DNA of 64,000 nucleotides from Flaviflexus salsibiostraticola. Its GTDB lineage: Bacteria > Actinomycetota > Actinomycetes > Actinomycetales > Actinomycetaceae. A program made the position numbers and the translations under genes. The first letter of the stretch is position 1. Each line of letters begins with the position of its first letter. Shown in pieces: positions 13,902-22,130 of the stretch. The DNA is taken from positions 2,542,001-2,606,000 of the forward strand of contig NZ_CP034438.1 in assembly GCF_003952265.1 (NCBI RefSeq), read 5' to 3'. The notes beneath the pieces were generated by a model. The model worked only from the letters and a program-made list of their open reading frames with translations. It was not told the DNA's origin and made no database searches.

Positions 13902-14732
13902 ATGCGCCGTACATTCATTGCGCTCGCAGCCGCTGCTGCACTCACTCTGACCGCCTGCTCCTCCGATGCGGAGACCGCCGAGGAGACGACCGCCGCCGAG
14001 GGCGAGACCGTCACGCTGACCGTGGGCGCCTCGCCGGTGCCGCACGCCGACATCCTCGCCTTCATCGACGAGAATCTCGCCGCCGAGGCCGGGATCGATC
14101 TCGAGATCGTCGAGTACTCCGACTACGTCCTGCCCAACCGCAACCTCGACTCGGGCGAGCTGGATGCGAACTTCTTCCAGCACGTGCCGTACTTCGATGT
14201 TCAGGTCGAGGAGAACGGCTTCGAGTTCGAGCACGGCGAGGGCATCCACATCGAGCCCTACGCCGTCTACTCCGACTCGCTCGAGTCCCTCGATGAGCTC
14301 GAGGACGGCGCGAAGGTCTCTCTCGTCAACGACCCGTCGAACCAGGCCCGCGCACTGTGGCTGCTCGAGGACAACGGCCTCATCACCGTCGACAGCTCGG
14401 TTGAGAACCCGACGATCTACGACATCACCGACAACCCGAAGAACCTCGAGTTCGTCGAGGTCGAGGCCCCGAACCTGCCCCGCACCCTCGACCAGGTCGC
14501 AATCTCCATCATCAACGGCAACTTCGCACTCGAGGGTGGGCTCGTCCCGTCTGAGGACGCGATCGCCATCGAGTCCGGCGAGGACAACCCCTACGCCAAC
14601 ATCCTCGCGTGGCGCACCGACTCGGACAAGGCTGATGCGATCCAGACGCTCGAGGAGCTCCTGCACTCGCAGGAGGTCGCCGACTTCATCACCGACACCT
14701 ACCCGAACGGTGAGGTCGTCCCCGCCTTCTAA
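13902..14732 (+). CDS. metQ: methionine-binding lipoprotein
   Basis: A 276-residue NlpA/MetQ-type substrate-binding lipoprotein. The N-terminus has a lipoprotein signal with lipobox LTAC (Cys about residue 21) followed by an acidic, low-complexity linker. The core reads VGASPVPHADIL, DYVLPNRNLDSGELDANFFQH, LVNDPSNQARALWLLEDNGLI, all characteristic of the family. The ATG at 13902 follows AAAAGGAACAAG. It lies 65 bases after metI and ends the SAM-regulated operon. Confidence 0.94.
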   Translation: MRRTFIALAAAAALTLTACSSDAETAEETTAAEGETVTLTVGASPVPHADILAFIDENLAAEAGIDLEIVEYSDYVLPNRNLDSGELDANFFQHVPYFDVQVEENGFEFEHGEGIHIEPYAVYSDSLESLDELEDGAKVSLVNDPSNQARALWLLEDNGLITVDSSVENPTIYDITDNPKNLEFVEVEAPNLPRTLDQVAISIINGNFALEGGLVPSEDAIAIESGEDNPYANILAWRTDSDKADAIQTLEELLHSQEVADFITDTYPNGEVVPAF

Positions 14733-14744
14733 GGGGTGACGCAT

Positions 14745-14777
14745 GATGGGGCGACCGGCACTGCCGGTCGCCCCATC
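14745..14777 (+). terminator. terminator of metNIQ
   Basis: A perfect 15-bp stem (GATGGGGCGACCGGC with its complement) closes a three-base loop ACT, starting 12 bases after the metQ stop. Confidence 0.85.
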
Positions 14778-14933
14778 GTCGTATGCAGAGTGGGCGGCGT
14801 CGTGCGCGAAGGCAGTGTGGTGAGCGGGACACGGATAGTGAGGTGGCCGCGGGTTCTCGGGCGCCCACGGAGGCTCGCGAGAAACCGACCGACGGCGGCA
14901 GGACATACGTGCGTGCAGAGTTTGTGTGGAATA

Positions 14934-14962
14934 TTGCCCGGTTCTGTGGGTTGGGCTAGGGT
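14934..14962 (+). promoter_or_regulatory. promoter of the glycerol-type operon
   Basis: TTGCCC (14934-14939), 17-base spacer, TAGGGT (14957-14962). Transcription would start near 14969, leaving a 20-base leader with AAGGAGG before the GTG at 14989. Confidence 0.6.
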
Positions 14963-14988
14963 GCAGGTGTCGGATTCAAGGAGGAATC

Positions 14989-15747
14989 GTGCTTGCTCAG
15001 GAACGCAGAAGCCTCATTCTCGAGGACCTGCGCGCCCGCGGCGGGGTCGAGACCGAGGACATCGCCCAGCGATACAGCGTCTCCGTCGAAACCGCTCGGC
15101 GTGATCTCCTCGAACTCGAGAGACGCTCTCTTCTCAAGCGGGTGTACGGGGGAGCGGTCGGCGTCCCGACATCGACCGAGCCGCCTCACTCGGAGCGGGA
15201 GAGCGTTGCCGCTGCCCATAAGCAGCGGATCGCGGAGCGCGTCGTGGCCTTGATTCCGTCGGATGCGACGGTGTTCCTCGACCTCGGCACAACGGTCGAG
15301 GCCCTGGCACGGGCGATCCAACCCACCTTCTCCGGAACCATCGTCACGGCCTCGCTGCGGGCGGTGGCGACGCTGGCGCACCTGCCGAACGCGGAAATCA
15401 TCGTCTCGGGAGGCCGGCTCCGCAAGTCGGAGCTGTCCCTCTCGGGGAGCATGGCGACGTCGTTCCTCGACTCGCTCTTCCCCGACATCGCCATCATCTC
15501 GATCGGGGCGATCGACGCCGACGCGGGCGTGACCGACTATGACTTCGACGAGATGCACGTCAAGAGGGCCGTCCTCGCCAACTCGGCGATGTCGATCGTC
15601 GTCGCCGATTCGACGAAGGTCGGCGGCATCGCACCCTACCGCCTGTGCGGCGTCGAGACGCCGTCCTACATCGCAATCGACAGCGGCCTGTCCGCTGACC
15701 ACACCACCACACTCACGGAGAGGGGAGCACACCTGCTCCTCGCCTGA
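14989..15747 (+). CDS. DeoR-family regulator (GlpR-like)
   Basis: A 252-residue repressor-type protein. The N-terminal HTH is LAQERRSLILEDLRARGGVETEDIAQRYSV...VSVETARRDLLELE-type (residues 1-50), followed by the GGAV turn and a DeoR C-terminal sugar-phosphate sensor with LDLGTTVEALA and GGRLRKSELSLSG. GTG 14989 is chosen for its AAGGAGGAATC site; upstream in-frame codons lack one. It is first in an operon with a kinase and two flavin oxidoreductases, so it probably senses a phosphorylated polyol such as glycerol 3-phosphate and represses its own operon. The effector is an inference. Confidence 0.88.
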   Translation: MLAQERRSLILEDLRARGGVETEDIAQRYSVSVETARRDLLELERRSLLKRVYGGAVGVPTSTEPPHSERESVAAAHKQRIAERVVALIPSDATVFLDLGTTVEALARAIQPTFSGTIVTASLRAVATLAHLPNAEIIVSGGRLRKSELSLSGSMATSFLDSLFPDIAIISIGAIDADAGVTDYDFDEMHVKRAVLANSAMSIVVADSTKVGGIAPYRLCGVETPSYIAIDSGLSADHTTTLTERGAHLLLA

Positions 15748-15780
15748 CCAGGTCAACGAAGACCGAAAGGGAGATCATCC

Positions 15781-17196
15781 ATGGCCATCCTCGCACTCGA
15801 TCAGGGAACCTCGGGCTCAAAGGCGATCGTCGTCGACGACGACGGCATCCACGCCATCGTCGAGAAGCCGGTCACGCTCAACCATCTGTCCCCGGACGCC
15901 ATCGAACAGGATCCTGAGGAGCTCTACAGCTCGATCGTCGACGCCGGTCGCGAGGCGATCGCCCAGGCTGGCAGGCCGATCGACGGAGTCGCCCTCGCCA
16001 ACGTCGGGGAGACCGTCCTCGCGTGGGACCCGACGACCGGAGAACCGCTCACCCCCTGCATCAACTGGATGGACAAGCGCTCGCAGGGCATCGTCGACCG
16101 CCTCGCAGACAAGAAGGAGCGCATCCACGAGCTGACCGCGCTCGTCCTCGACACGTACTTCGCCGCACCGAAGCTCGCCTGGGTCCGTGAGAACCTCACG
16201 CGGGAGGGCGTCGTGACGATGACGGATGCCTGGCTCGCGTTCCGGCTGACGGGGGAGTTCGTCTCCGACACCTCGACCGCCTCCCGCTCGCTCCTCCTCG
16301 ACATCGACTCAGTGACGTGGAGCGACGAGCTCCTCGAGATCTTCGGACTGCAGGATGAGCCGCTGCCGCGGCTCGTCGCCTCCGATGAGATCGTCGGGAC
16401 GACGGGCGTCTTCGGTGGGGAGATCCCGGTCGGTGGGCTCATGGTCGATCAGCAGGCCGCGCTCCTCGCCGAGAGCTGCCTCGACCGGGGCGACAGCAAG
16501 TGCACCTATGGGTCCGGCGCCTTCCTCTTCGTCAATACCGGCGATGAGGCACATCGCTTCGATACCGGGCTGACGACATCGGTCGCGTGGACGGTGCGCG
16601 GTAAGACCTCCTACTGCGTCGATGGGCAGGTGTACACGGCCGCGACCGCGGTGCGCTGGATGAGGGACATGGGGATCATCGCTGATGCAACGGAGCTTGA
16701 CGAGATCGCCGCGGACGACTCGGATGGGGTTATCTGCGGGCCGTCGTTCGCCGGGCTCGCCGCCCCGTGGTGGCGTTCGGACGCCGGGGCCTTCCTCACC
16801 GGCATGCGGCTCTCGACGGGCAGACCAGAGGTCACTCGCGCCGTTCTCGAGGGGATCTCCGCCCAGGTGGCCGAGCTCGCCGCCCTCATTGCCGAGGACG
16901 GCAGCGCCCCCATCGCCCGGCTCAAGGTCGACGGCGGGCTGACGAAGTCGAAGGTCCTCATGCAGATCCAATCCGATCTGCTGCAGGTGCCGATCGACAC
17001 CTACCCGTCCGCCCATGCGACGGCACTCGGCGTGGCCGCCGCCATGCGGCTCGCGCTCGACCCGGACATGCCGGTCGAGGACGCTCCGTACTCGTGGGAG
17101 GCCGAGGCATCATACGAGCCCTCGATTCCCGCTGAGCAGGCACTCGACTTCCGCAGGCGCTGGCGGGCCGCCGTCGAGGCGAACCTCGAATTCTAG
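15781..17196 (+). CDS. FGGY-family carbohydrate kinase, glycerol-kinase-like
   Basis: A 471-residue sugar/polyol kinase. The phosphate-1 loop is LDQGTSGSKAIVVD at the N-terminus, and the C-terminal half has the FGGY features TYGSGAFLFVNTG and KVDGGLTKSKVLMQIQSDLLQVPI, the latter closest in pattern to glycerol kinases. It is somewhat shorter than typical GlpK (about 500), and the N-terminal loop differs from the usual QGTTS/SR form, so another C3-C5 polyol is possible. The next two genes resemble glycerol-3-phosphate oxidation enzymes, which supports glycerol. RBS AAAGGGAG. Confidence 0.8.
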   Translation: MAILALDQGTSGSKAIVVDDDGIHAIVEKPVTLNHLSPDAIEQDPEELYSSIVDAGREAIAQAGRPIDGVALANVGETVLAWDPTTGEPLTPCINWMDKRSQGIVDRLADKKERIHELTALVLDTYFAAPKLAWVRENLTREGVVTMTDAWLAFRLTGEFVSDTSTASRSLLLDIDSVTWSDELLEIFGLQDEPLPRLVASDEIVGTTGVFGGEIPVGGLMVDQQAALLAESCLDRGDSKCTYGSGAFLFVNTGDEAHRFDTGLTTSVAWTVRGKTSYCVDGQVYTAATAVRWMRDMGIIADATELDEIAADDSDGVICGPSFAGLAAPWWRSDAGAFLTGMRLSTGRPEVTRAVLEGISAQVAELAALIAEDGSAPIARLKVDGGLTKSKVLMQIQSDLLQVPIDTYPSAHATALGVAAAMRLALDPDMPVEDAPYSWEAEASYEPSIPAEQALDFRRRWRAAVEANLEF

Positions 17197-17217
17197 AAGA
17201 GACAGGACAAGGCTGAC

Positions 17218-18603
17218 ATGAAGGCCATACCACCCTATGACGTTGCGGTGATCGGAGCCGGAGTCATCGGCTCCGCCATCGCCCGCGACCTCGCCGGCAC
17301 CTCGGCCAGCGTCGCCCTCCTCGACGTCCGCGAGGACGTCTGCGAGGGGACGTCGAAGGCGAACACGGCGATCCTCCACACCGGGTTCGATGCAACTCCG
17401 GGGACCCTTGAGGCCGAACTCGTCCGGGAGGGATACCACCTGACCCAGGAGTACTGCGAGGCCACCGGCGTCGCGCTCAAGCGCTGCGGGGCCGTGCTCG
17501 TCGCGTGGGATGAGGAGGAGCAGGCGACACTCCCCTCTCTCCAGGAGAAGGCAGAGAAGAACGGCTACACGAAGACCGAGATCATCGATGCCGGCAGTGT
17601 CTACGGCCTGCTCCCGCACCTTGGCGCCGGAGTCCGGGGCGGGCTGACGGTGCCCGATGAGTCGATCATCGACGCATGGTCGCTCCCGCTCGCCTTCGCC
17701 ACCGAAGCGGTGACGAGGGGCGCGACGCTGCTCCTCGACCACGAGGTCACCCACGTAGCCGTCGGCGAGGAGACGACCGTGCTCGGCACGAATCACGGTG
17801 ACGTCGAGGCTCGGTGGGTCATCAACGCCGCGGGTCTCGGCGGCGACATCCTCGATCAGAGATTCGGATACGACCGCATCCGCATCCACCCCCGAAAGGG
17901 CGAGCTCTTTGTCTATGACAAGCTGTCCGCCGAGCTCGTCGACAGGATCGTCCTGGCCGTGCCGTCAAAGAAGGGCAAGGGCGTGCTCGTCAGCCCGACG
18001 GCGTTCGGCAACGTCATGCTCGGCCCGACGGCCGACGACGGTGAGGACAGGCTCGATACGTCGACCACCGAATCGGGCTTCGAGTTCCTCCTCGAGAAGG
18101 GCGCCCACATCTTCCCCCAGCTGTTGGACGAGGAGGTGACGAGTTCGTACGCGGGCCTGCGAGCGGCGCACAACCTCTCCGACTATCTCATCGAGGTCGA
18201 CGAGGGCCAGCGCTATCTCATCGCCGCGGGCATCCGCTCCACCGGGCTCACGTCCGCCATGGCGGTGAGCAGGCACGTCATGGGCATGCTGGCCGACCAC
18301 ATGAACCTCACGGAGAGGGATGACCTTCCGGAGCCGCCGACCATGCCGCCCCTCGGGGAGCACCAGATGCGGCCGTTCGCGGATCGGGAGCTCCTCGAGT
18401 CCGACCCCGCCTACGGGGAGATCGTCTGCTTCTGTGAGCGCGTCACCCGCGGCGAGATCCGCGATGCGATGAACTCGACGATCCCGCCCACGACGATCAA
18501 CGGGCTGAGGAGGCGGACGCGGGCGATGAACGGCAGATGCCAGGGATTCTTCTGCGGCGCCGAGGTCAGCGCCCAGTTCAACGCCTCAGCGAAGGGGAAT
18601 TGA
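17218..18603 (+). CDS. FAD-dependent glycerol-3-phosphate dehydrogenase-like protein with BFD [2Fe-2S] domain
   Basis: A 461-residue flavoprotein of the GlpA/DAO family. The FAD-binding motif is VAVIGAGVIGSAIARDLA (residues about 8-25) and the FAD region includes TSKANTAILHTGFD. The C-terminus carries a BFD-like iron-sulfur domain: Cys-x-Cys in VCFCERVTRGEI and two more Cys in GRCQGFFC. It should oxidise a polyol phosphate made by the upstream kinase and pass electrons to the flavoprotein encoded one base downstream. Glycerol 3-phosphate is the best guess for substrate. Confidence 0.82.
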   Translation: MKAIPPYDVAVIGAGVIGSAIARDLAGTSASVALLDVREDVCEGTSKANTAILHTGFDATPGTLEAELVREGYHLTQEYCEATGVALKRCGAVLVAWDEEEQATLPSLQEKAEKNGYTKTEIIDAGSVYGLLPHLGAGVRGGLTVPDESIIDAWSLPLAFATEAVTRGATLLLDHEVTHVAVGEETTVLGTNHGDVEARWVINAAGLGGDILDQRFGYDRIRIHPRKGELFVYDKLSAELVDRIVLAVPSKKGKGVLVSPTAFGNVMLGPTADDGEDRLDTSTTESGFEFLLEKGAHIFPQLLDEEVTSSYAGLRAAHNLSDYLIEVDEGQRYLIAAGIRSTGLTSAMAVSRHVMGMLADHMNLTERDDLPEPPTMPPLGEHQMRPFADRELLESDPAYGEIVCFCERVTRGEIRDAMNSTIPPTTINGLRRRTRAMNGRCQGFFCGAEVSAQFNASAKGN

Positions 18604-18604
18604 C

Positions 18605-19855
18605 ATGTCCTACACGACGACCCTCACCCCCTCCGTGCTCATCGTCGGCGCAGGACCTGCCGGGCTCACCGCGGCGGCCGAGCTGGCCAGGTCGACAGAT
18701 GTCCTCGTTGTCGATCGGGAGAAGACCGCCGGCGGCATCCCCCGCCACTCCGATCACCCGGGCTATGGCATGAGAGACAGGAAGTCTTTCATGACCGGAC
18801 CGGCGTACGCCCGCAGGCTCGTCGCCGAGGCGGAGAAGGCCGGGGCGCAGATCATGACACGCACCCAGGTGACCGGCTATGCGGACGATGGTGGGCTCGA
18901 GGCGACCAGCCCCGAGGGCAGGATTCTCATCCGGCCCCGGGCGACGATCCTCGCGACGGGCGCACGAGAACGCCCGCGCATGGCCCGCCGGATCCCCGGT
19001 GACCGTCCGGCGGGGGTCCTGACGACCGGCCAGCTGCAGAATATGGTCCATCTCCATGGGGAAAGGTTGAGCGGCCGAGCCGTCATCATCGGTGGCGAGC
19101 TCGTCTCGTGGTCGGCCGCACTCACGCTCAAGGAGGCCGGCGCCAAGCCGGTCGCCCTCGTCACCGAACATCCCACGAGCGAGTCGTACCGGGTGTTCCG
19201 CGGGCCGGGCAGGCTCCTCTTCGGCACGAGGGTCGTCACACGTTCGAAGGTCGTCCGGGTCATCGGCAGGGGCCGGGTGACCGGAGTCGAGATCGAGGAT
19301 CTGGACAGCGGACGCCGCTCCGTCATCGACGCCGACTGGGTCGTCTTCACAGGCGACTGGGTGCCCGATCACGAGCTGGCAAGGATGGCGGGTCTGGATA
19401 TGGATCCGGCCGCGAAGTCTCCAAGGGTCGACGCCGGCCTGCGCACGTCGAAGGACGGAGTGTTCGCCATCGGCAACCTTCTCCACCCGGTCGAGACGGC
19501 CGATGTCGCCGCGCTCGATGGGAAGCACGTGGCCGCCCAGGTCCTCGCCCACCTCGGGGGAGGGCGGGCACCCACGGCGGGAGTGGCTCTTGTCGTCGAG
19601 AGCCCGCTTCGGTGGGTGAGCCCGAACATCATCCGGCCCGGTGATGTCGGTCCCGCGAGGAACAGGCTCCTGTTCTGGGTCGACCGCTACGTCGCACGGC
19701 CCGCCGTCGAGGCGCGTCAGGGCGGGGTCATCGGCTCAGTCAGGCTCGCCTGGCCCGCCGCGCCCGGCAGGGTCTTCCGCGTTCCGGCGAGCATTCTCGA
19801 CCGTGTCGACTACTCGGCCGGTCCCGTCACTCTCTCCATCGTCAACGCCGAGTGA
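18605..19855 (+). CDS. FAD/NAD(P)-binding oxidoreductase, partner of the GlpA-like protein
   Basis: A 416-residue protein with a Rossmann FAD motif VLIVGAGPAGLTAAAELA near the N-terminus, the ATG motif TILATGARERPR, and a second dinucleotide-binding fold at AVIIGGELVSWSAALTL. The segment VFAIGNLLHPVETADVAALDGKH is the FAD-contact motif. Such proteins are found next to GlpA-like dehydrogenases and form a two-subunit complex in several actinobacteria and Firmicutes. The DUF1667 small subunit often found with them is absent here. It ends the operon. Confidence 0.8.
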   Translation: MSYTTTLTPSVLIVGAGPAGLTAAAELARSTDVLVVDREKTAGGIPRHSDHPGYGMRDRKSFMTGPAYARRLVAEAEKAGAQIMTRTQVTGYADDGGLEATSPEGRILIRPRATILATGARERPRMARRIPGDRPAGVLTTGQLQNMVHLHGERLSGRAVIIGGELVSWSAALTLKEAGAKPVALVTEHPTSESYRVFRGPGRLLFGTRVVTRSKVVRVIGRGRVTGVEIEDLDSGRRSVIDADWVVFTGDWVPDHELARMAGLDMDPAAKSPRVDAGLRTSKDGVFAIGNLLHPVETADVAALDGKHVAAQVLAHLGGGRAPTAGVALVVESPLRWVSPNIIRPGDVGPARNRLLFWVDRYVARPAVEARQGGVIGSVRLAWPAAPGRVFRVPASILDRVDYSAGPVTLSIVNAE

Positions 19856-19889
19856 TGGCCTGAGTCTGGGCCGACGAGCTGCAGCGCCC

Positions 19890-19907
19890 GTCGACACGCG
19901 TGTCGAC
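19890..19907. repeat. 18-bp perfect palindrome
   Basis: GTCGACACGCGTGTCGAC reads the same on both strands and lies between the oxidoreductase stop and the shared terminator. It may add to 3'-end hairpin formation. Confidence 0.5.
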
Positions 19908-19926
19908 CGCTCGTGTGGGATCGAAT

Positions 19927-19963
19927 GAGGGAGGGCCGGAGACACTGTCTCCGGCCCTCCCTC
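19927..19963. terminator. bidirectional terminator between convergent operons
   Basis: A perfect 17-bp stem (GAGGGAGGGCCGGAGAC with its complement) and a three-base loop ACT. It serves the glycerol-type operon on the plus strand and the GH4 gene on the minus strand, whose stop codon is at 19966. Confidence 0.85.
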
Positions 19964-19965
19964 GT

Positions 19966-21303
19966 CTAGGCGTTGAACGTTCTCTCGATGTCGGGGTTCT
20001 TGTCGATGTAGGCAGTAAGAACATCCTTGGCGATGCCGATCGAGTCGACGAGCGGATGGGAGGCGATGGCCCGCCACGCGAGGGTCCTATCGCCGGAGAG
20101 CGAGGCGTCGATGACGAGCTCTTCGCAGGCCTTGACCTGGGTGACCAGTCCGAGCTCGGGCCCGGTGAGCGGCGCCTGGTTGAGGGGGTGGATGCCGGAG
20201 GAGTCGACCGTGCACGGCACCTCGATGACGGCGTCCTCGCGGAGCTGCGGGATGAGGAGCGAGGGCGCGTCGCTGTTCGCGACGCCGAGGATCATCCGTG
20301 CCGGGACACCGGTGGCGAGGGCGGTCATGAGCTCGAGAGCGACATGCTCGTAGCCGCCGCCCATGTCCTCCTCGCGCCGGACCTCCCCCTCGTCGCGCGA
20401 TTCCGCCATGTAGGTGGCCTCGCGCTCGTCGTGCGTACGCGTCCACAGCTCCCCGGCGAGGTGGGGGTCCGCTGCGGCCGCACTGTAGAAGGCGCCCTGC
20501 TGCTGCTGGAGGAACTCCCCGCGGGTCTGGCCGACCGAGATCTTCTCGACCGACTCTCGGTTGAAATAGTAGTAGTACAGATACTCGTTGGGGATCATGC
20601 CGATGGCCCGGACCCAGTCGAGGCCGACGGTCCGCGCCTCCTCGAGGCGGTCGAGACGATCGTCGTCGGCAATGATCCCGGGAAGAAGATCGACGCCCTC
20701 ATGGCTGAGCGACCGGAGCCAGCCGAGGTGGTTGAGCCCGATGTAGTCGTAGTCGATGTCGCTCTCGGCGTGGCCGGCGATGCCGGAGGCGCGACGGACG
20801 AGACCGATTGGAGTGTCGCAGATGCCGACGACACGGGGGTGAACCGTCCGCATCGCCTGCGTGATGATGCCGGCGGGGTTGGTGAAGTTGATGACCCACG
20901 CCTCCGGGGCGTGGGTCCGCACCGTCCGTGCGAGCCTCATCGCCTCGGGGATCGTGCGGAACGCATAAGCGTATCCGCCGGGGCCGACGGTCTCCTGCCC
21001 GAGGAGCCCGCGAGCGAGAGCCTCCCGCTCGTCGATGACGCGGCCGCTCGTGCCGCCGATCCGCATGGCGGAGAAGATGAAGTCGGATCCGCGCACCGCA
21101 TCGACCATGTCCGTCGTCGTCGTGATGGCGGGGAGGTTCCTATAGCCGAGCTGATCGACGACGTCCTTCATGACCGCCAGGCGCTCGGGGGAGAGGTCGT
21201 AGAGGCACACCTCGGTGAGGTGAAGCGGCAGCTCCGGGTTGGCGAGCACGCTGAGAATCTGGGGGACGCGGAACCCGCCGCCGCCGACGATGAGAAGTTT
21301 CAT
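19966..21303 (-). CDS. glycoside hydrolase family 4, 6-phospho-beta-glucosidase-like
   Basis: A 445-residue GH4 enzyme; the family cleaves (mostly phosphorylated) glycosides by an NAD- and Mn-dependent redox elimination. The NAD-binding N-terminus is [16 protein letters not shown]. Metal and substrate residues appear in [20 protein letters not shown] (metal-ligand Cys) and GLNHLGW (His). The sequence is nearest in pattern to 6-phospho-beta-glucosidases (NEYLYYYY segment). The ATG overlaps the stop of the upstream DeoR gene by four bases (ATGA). The substrate is not proved by sequence; the divergent importer and PfkB kinase suggest an ABC-imported sugar phosphorylated inside the cell. Confidence 0.85.
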   Translation of the reverse strand: MKLLIVGGGGFRVPQILSVLANPELPLHLTEVCLYDLSPERLAVMKDVVDQLGYRNLPAITTTTDMVDAVRGSDFIFSAMRIGGTSGRVIDEREALARGLLGQETVGPGGYAYAFRTIPEAMRLARTVRTHAPEAWVINFTNPAGIITQAMRTVHPRVVGICDTPIGLVRRASGIAGHAESDIDYDYIGLNHLGWLRSLSHEGVDLLPGIIADDDRLDRLEEARTVGLDWVRAIGMIPNEYLYYYYFNRESVEKISVGQTRGEFLQQQQGAFYSAAAADPHLAGELWTRTHDEREATYMAESRDEGEVRREEDMGGGYEHVALELMTALATGVPARMILGVANSDAPSLLIPQLREDAVIEVPCTVDSSGIHPLNQAPLTGPELGLVTQVKACEELVIDASLSGDRTLAWRAIASHPLVDSIGIAKDVLTAYIDKNPDIERTFNA

Positions 21304-22040
21304 GGATGGATCACCTGTACGCCTGAAGAACGGATGGAGTCGATGAGGGGGCCGGTCGCGGTTGTGATGACGCCATCGAAATCCGTGACCGGACAGATCT
21401 GAAGAATACCGGAACCGGGGAACTTATCCGGGCTCGCGACAAGGTAGGCCGTCGTCGAGTTCTCGAGGATCGAATGCTTGATCGGCACCTCCGTGCCGGT
21501 CGAGTCCATGACGATGAGATCGTCGCGCACGCCAGACGTTCCGAGGAAGGCGATGTCGGCGCGCAGCTGGGCAAGCGCCTGTGCCGTGAGGGAGCCGACC
21601 ATCGACAGGTAGGAGGCTCGAACGACACCGCCGAGGACGACGAGCTCGGTCGCGGGGGAGTCGCGGAGGATGTCGACGACGGCGAGGGAGGCCGTGAGAA
21701 CGGTGATCCGCCGGCCGTGAAGGGCCTCGGCGACGGCTGCTGTCGTCGTGCCGATGTCAATGAGGACGATATCCCCATCCTTGACGAGGGCAGCGGCCCG
21801 CTGTCCGATCGCAAGCTTGTCGGCCGCGGCTTTCGTGACGATCTGGGCGAAGGTGCGTGTATCTGCATCGATCGTTCCACCCCGCACCCGCTGGAGCATA
21901 CCCTGGCCATCGAGGAAGTCGAGGTCGCGCCGGATGGTCGATTTCGACACGTGGTAGCGCTCCGACAGGGACACGACATCGAGTCCCCCGGATTGGCGCA
22001 CCTCCTCGAGAATGCGCCTCCTGCGTTCGGCGGGGAGCAT
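21300..22040 (-). CDS. DeoR-family regulator of the GH4/PfkB sugar locus
   Basis: A 246-residue DeoR regulator: HTH in RRRRILEEVRQ...LSERYHVSKSTIRRDLDFLD, the QRVRGG turn, then a sugar-phosphate sensing domain with DIGTTTAAVAEAL and LGGVVRASYLSMVG. The ATG at 22040 (MLPAERRRRIL) is chosen over in-frame ATGs at 22052 and 22094 because it starts the family motif directly and lies seven bases after a TATGCT box, i.e. a leaderless start. It forms an operon with GH4 and is divergent from the kinase/ABC operon, so it very likely represses both; tandem decamer repeats in the shared spacer are the likely sites. Confidence 0.87.
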   Translation of the reverse strand: MLPAERRRRILEEVRQSGGLDVVSLSERYHVSKSTIRRDLDFLDGQGMLQRVRGGTIDADTRTFAQIVTKAAADKLAIGQRAAALVKDGDIVLIDIGTTTAAVAEALHGRRITVLTASLAVVDILRDSPATELVVLGGVVRASYLSMVGSLTAQALAQLRADIAFLGTSGVRDDLIVMDSTGTEVPIKHSILENSTTAYLVASPDKFPGSGILQICPVTDFDGVITTATGPLIDSIRSSGVQVIHP

Positions 22041-22047
22041 ACCGATG

Positions 22048-22076
22048 AGCATAGTGAAAGGTGCAAACGCGCACAA
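22048..22076 (-). promoter_or_regulatory. promoter of the DeoR-GH4 operon
   Basis: Read on the minus strand: TTGTGC (22076-22071), 17-base spacer, TATGCT (22053-22048), then seven bases to the ATG at 22040. The transcript should start at the start codon. Confidence 0.65.
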
Positions 22077-22104
22077 GCGCGCATGATGTATCACTTGCGC
22101 TCAT
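22065..22104. promoter_or_regulatory. tandem decamer repeats, likely DeoR operator
   Basis: AAACGCGCAC (22065-22074) and AAGCGCGCAT (22075-22084) are adjacent 10-bp direct repeats matching at 8 of 10 positions; TTGCGCTCAT (22095-22104) is a third, weaker copy (7 of 10 to the second) two helical turns on. They overlap the -35 regions of both divergent promoters. Confidence 0.5.
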
Positions 22105-22124
22105 GACGCCGATCCATTTAGGCT
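22095..22124 (+). promoter_or_regulatory. promoter of the PfkB-ABC operon
   Basis: TTGCGC (22095-22100), 18-base spacer, TAGGCT (22119-22124), then six bases to the ATG at 22131, again a leaderless arrangement with no ribosome-binding site. Confidence 0.65.
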
Positions 22125-22130
22125 TCGACC

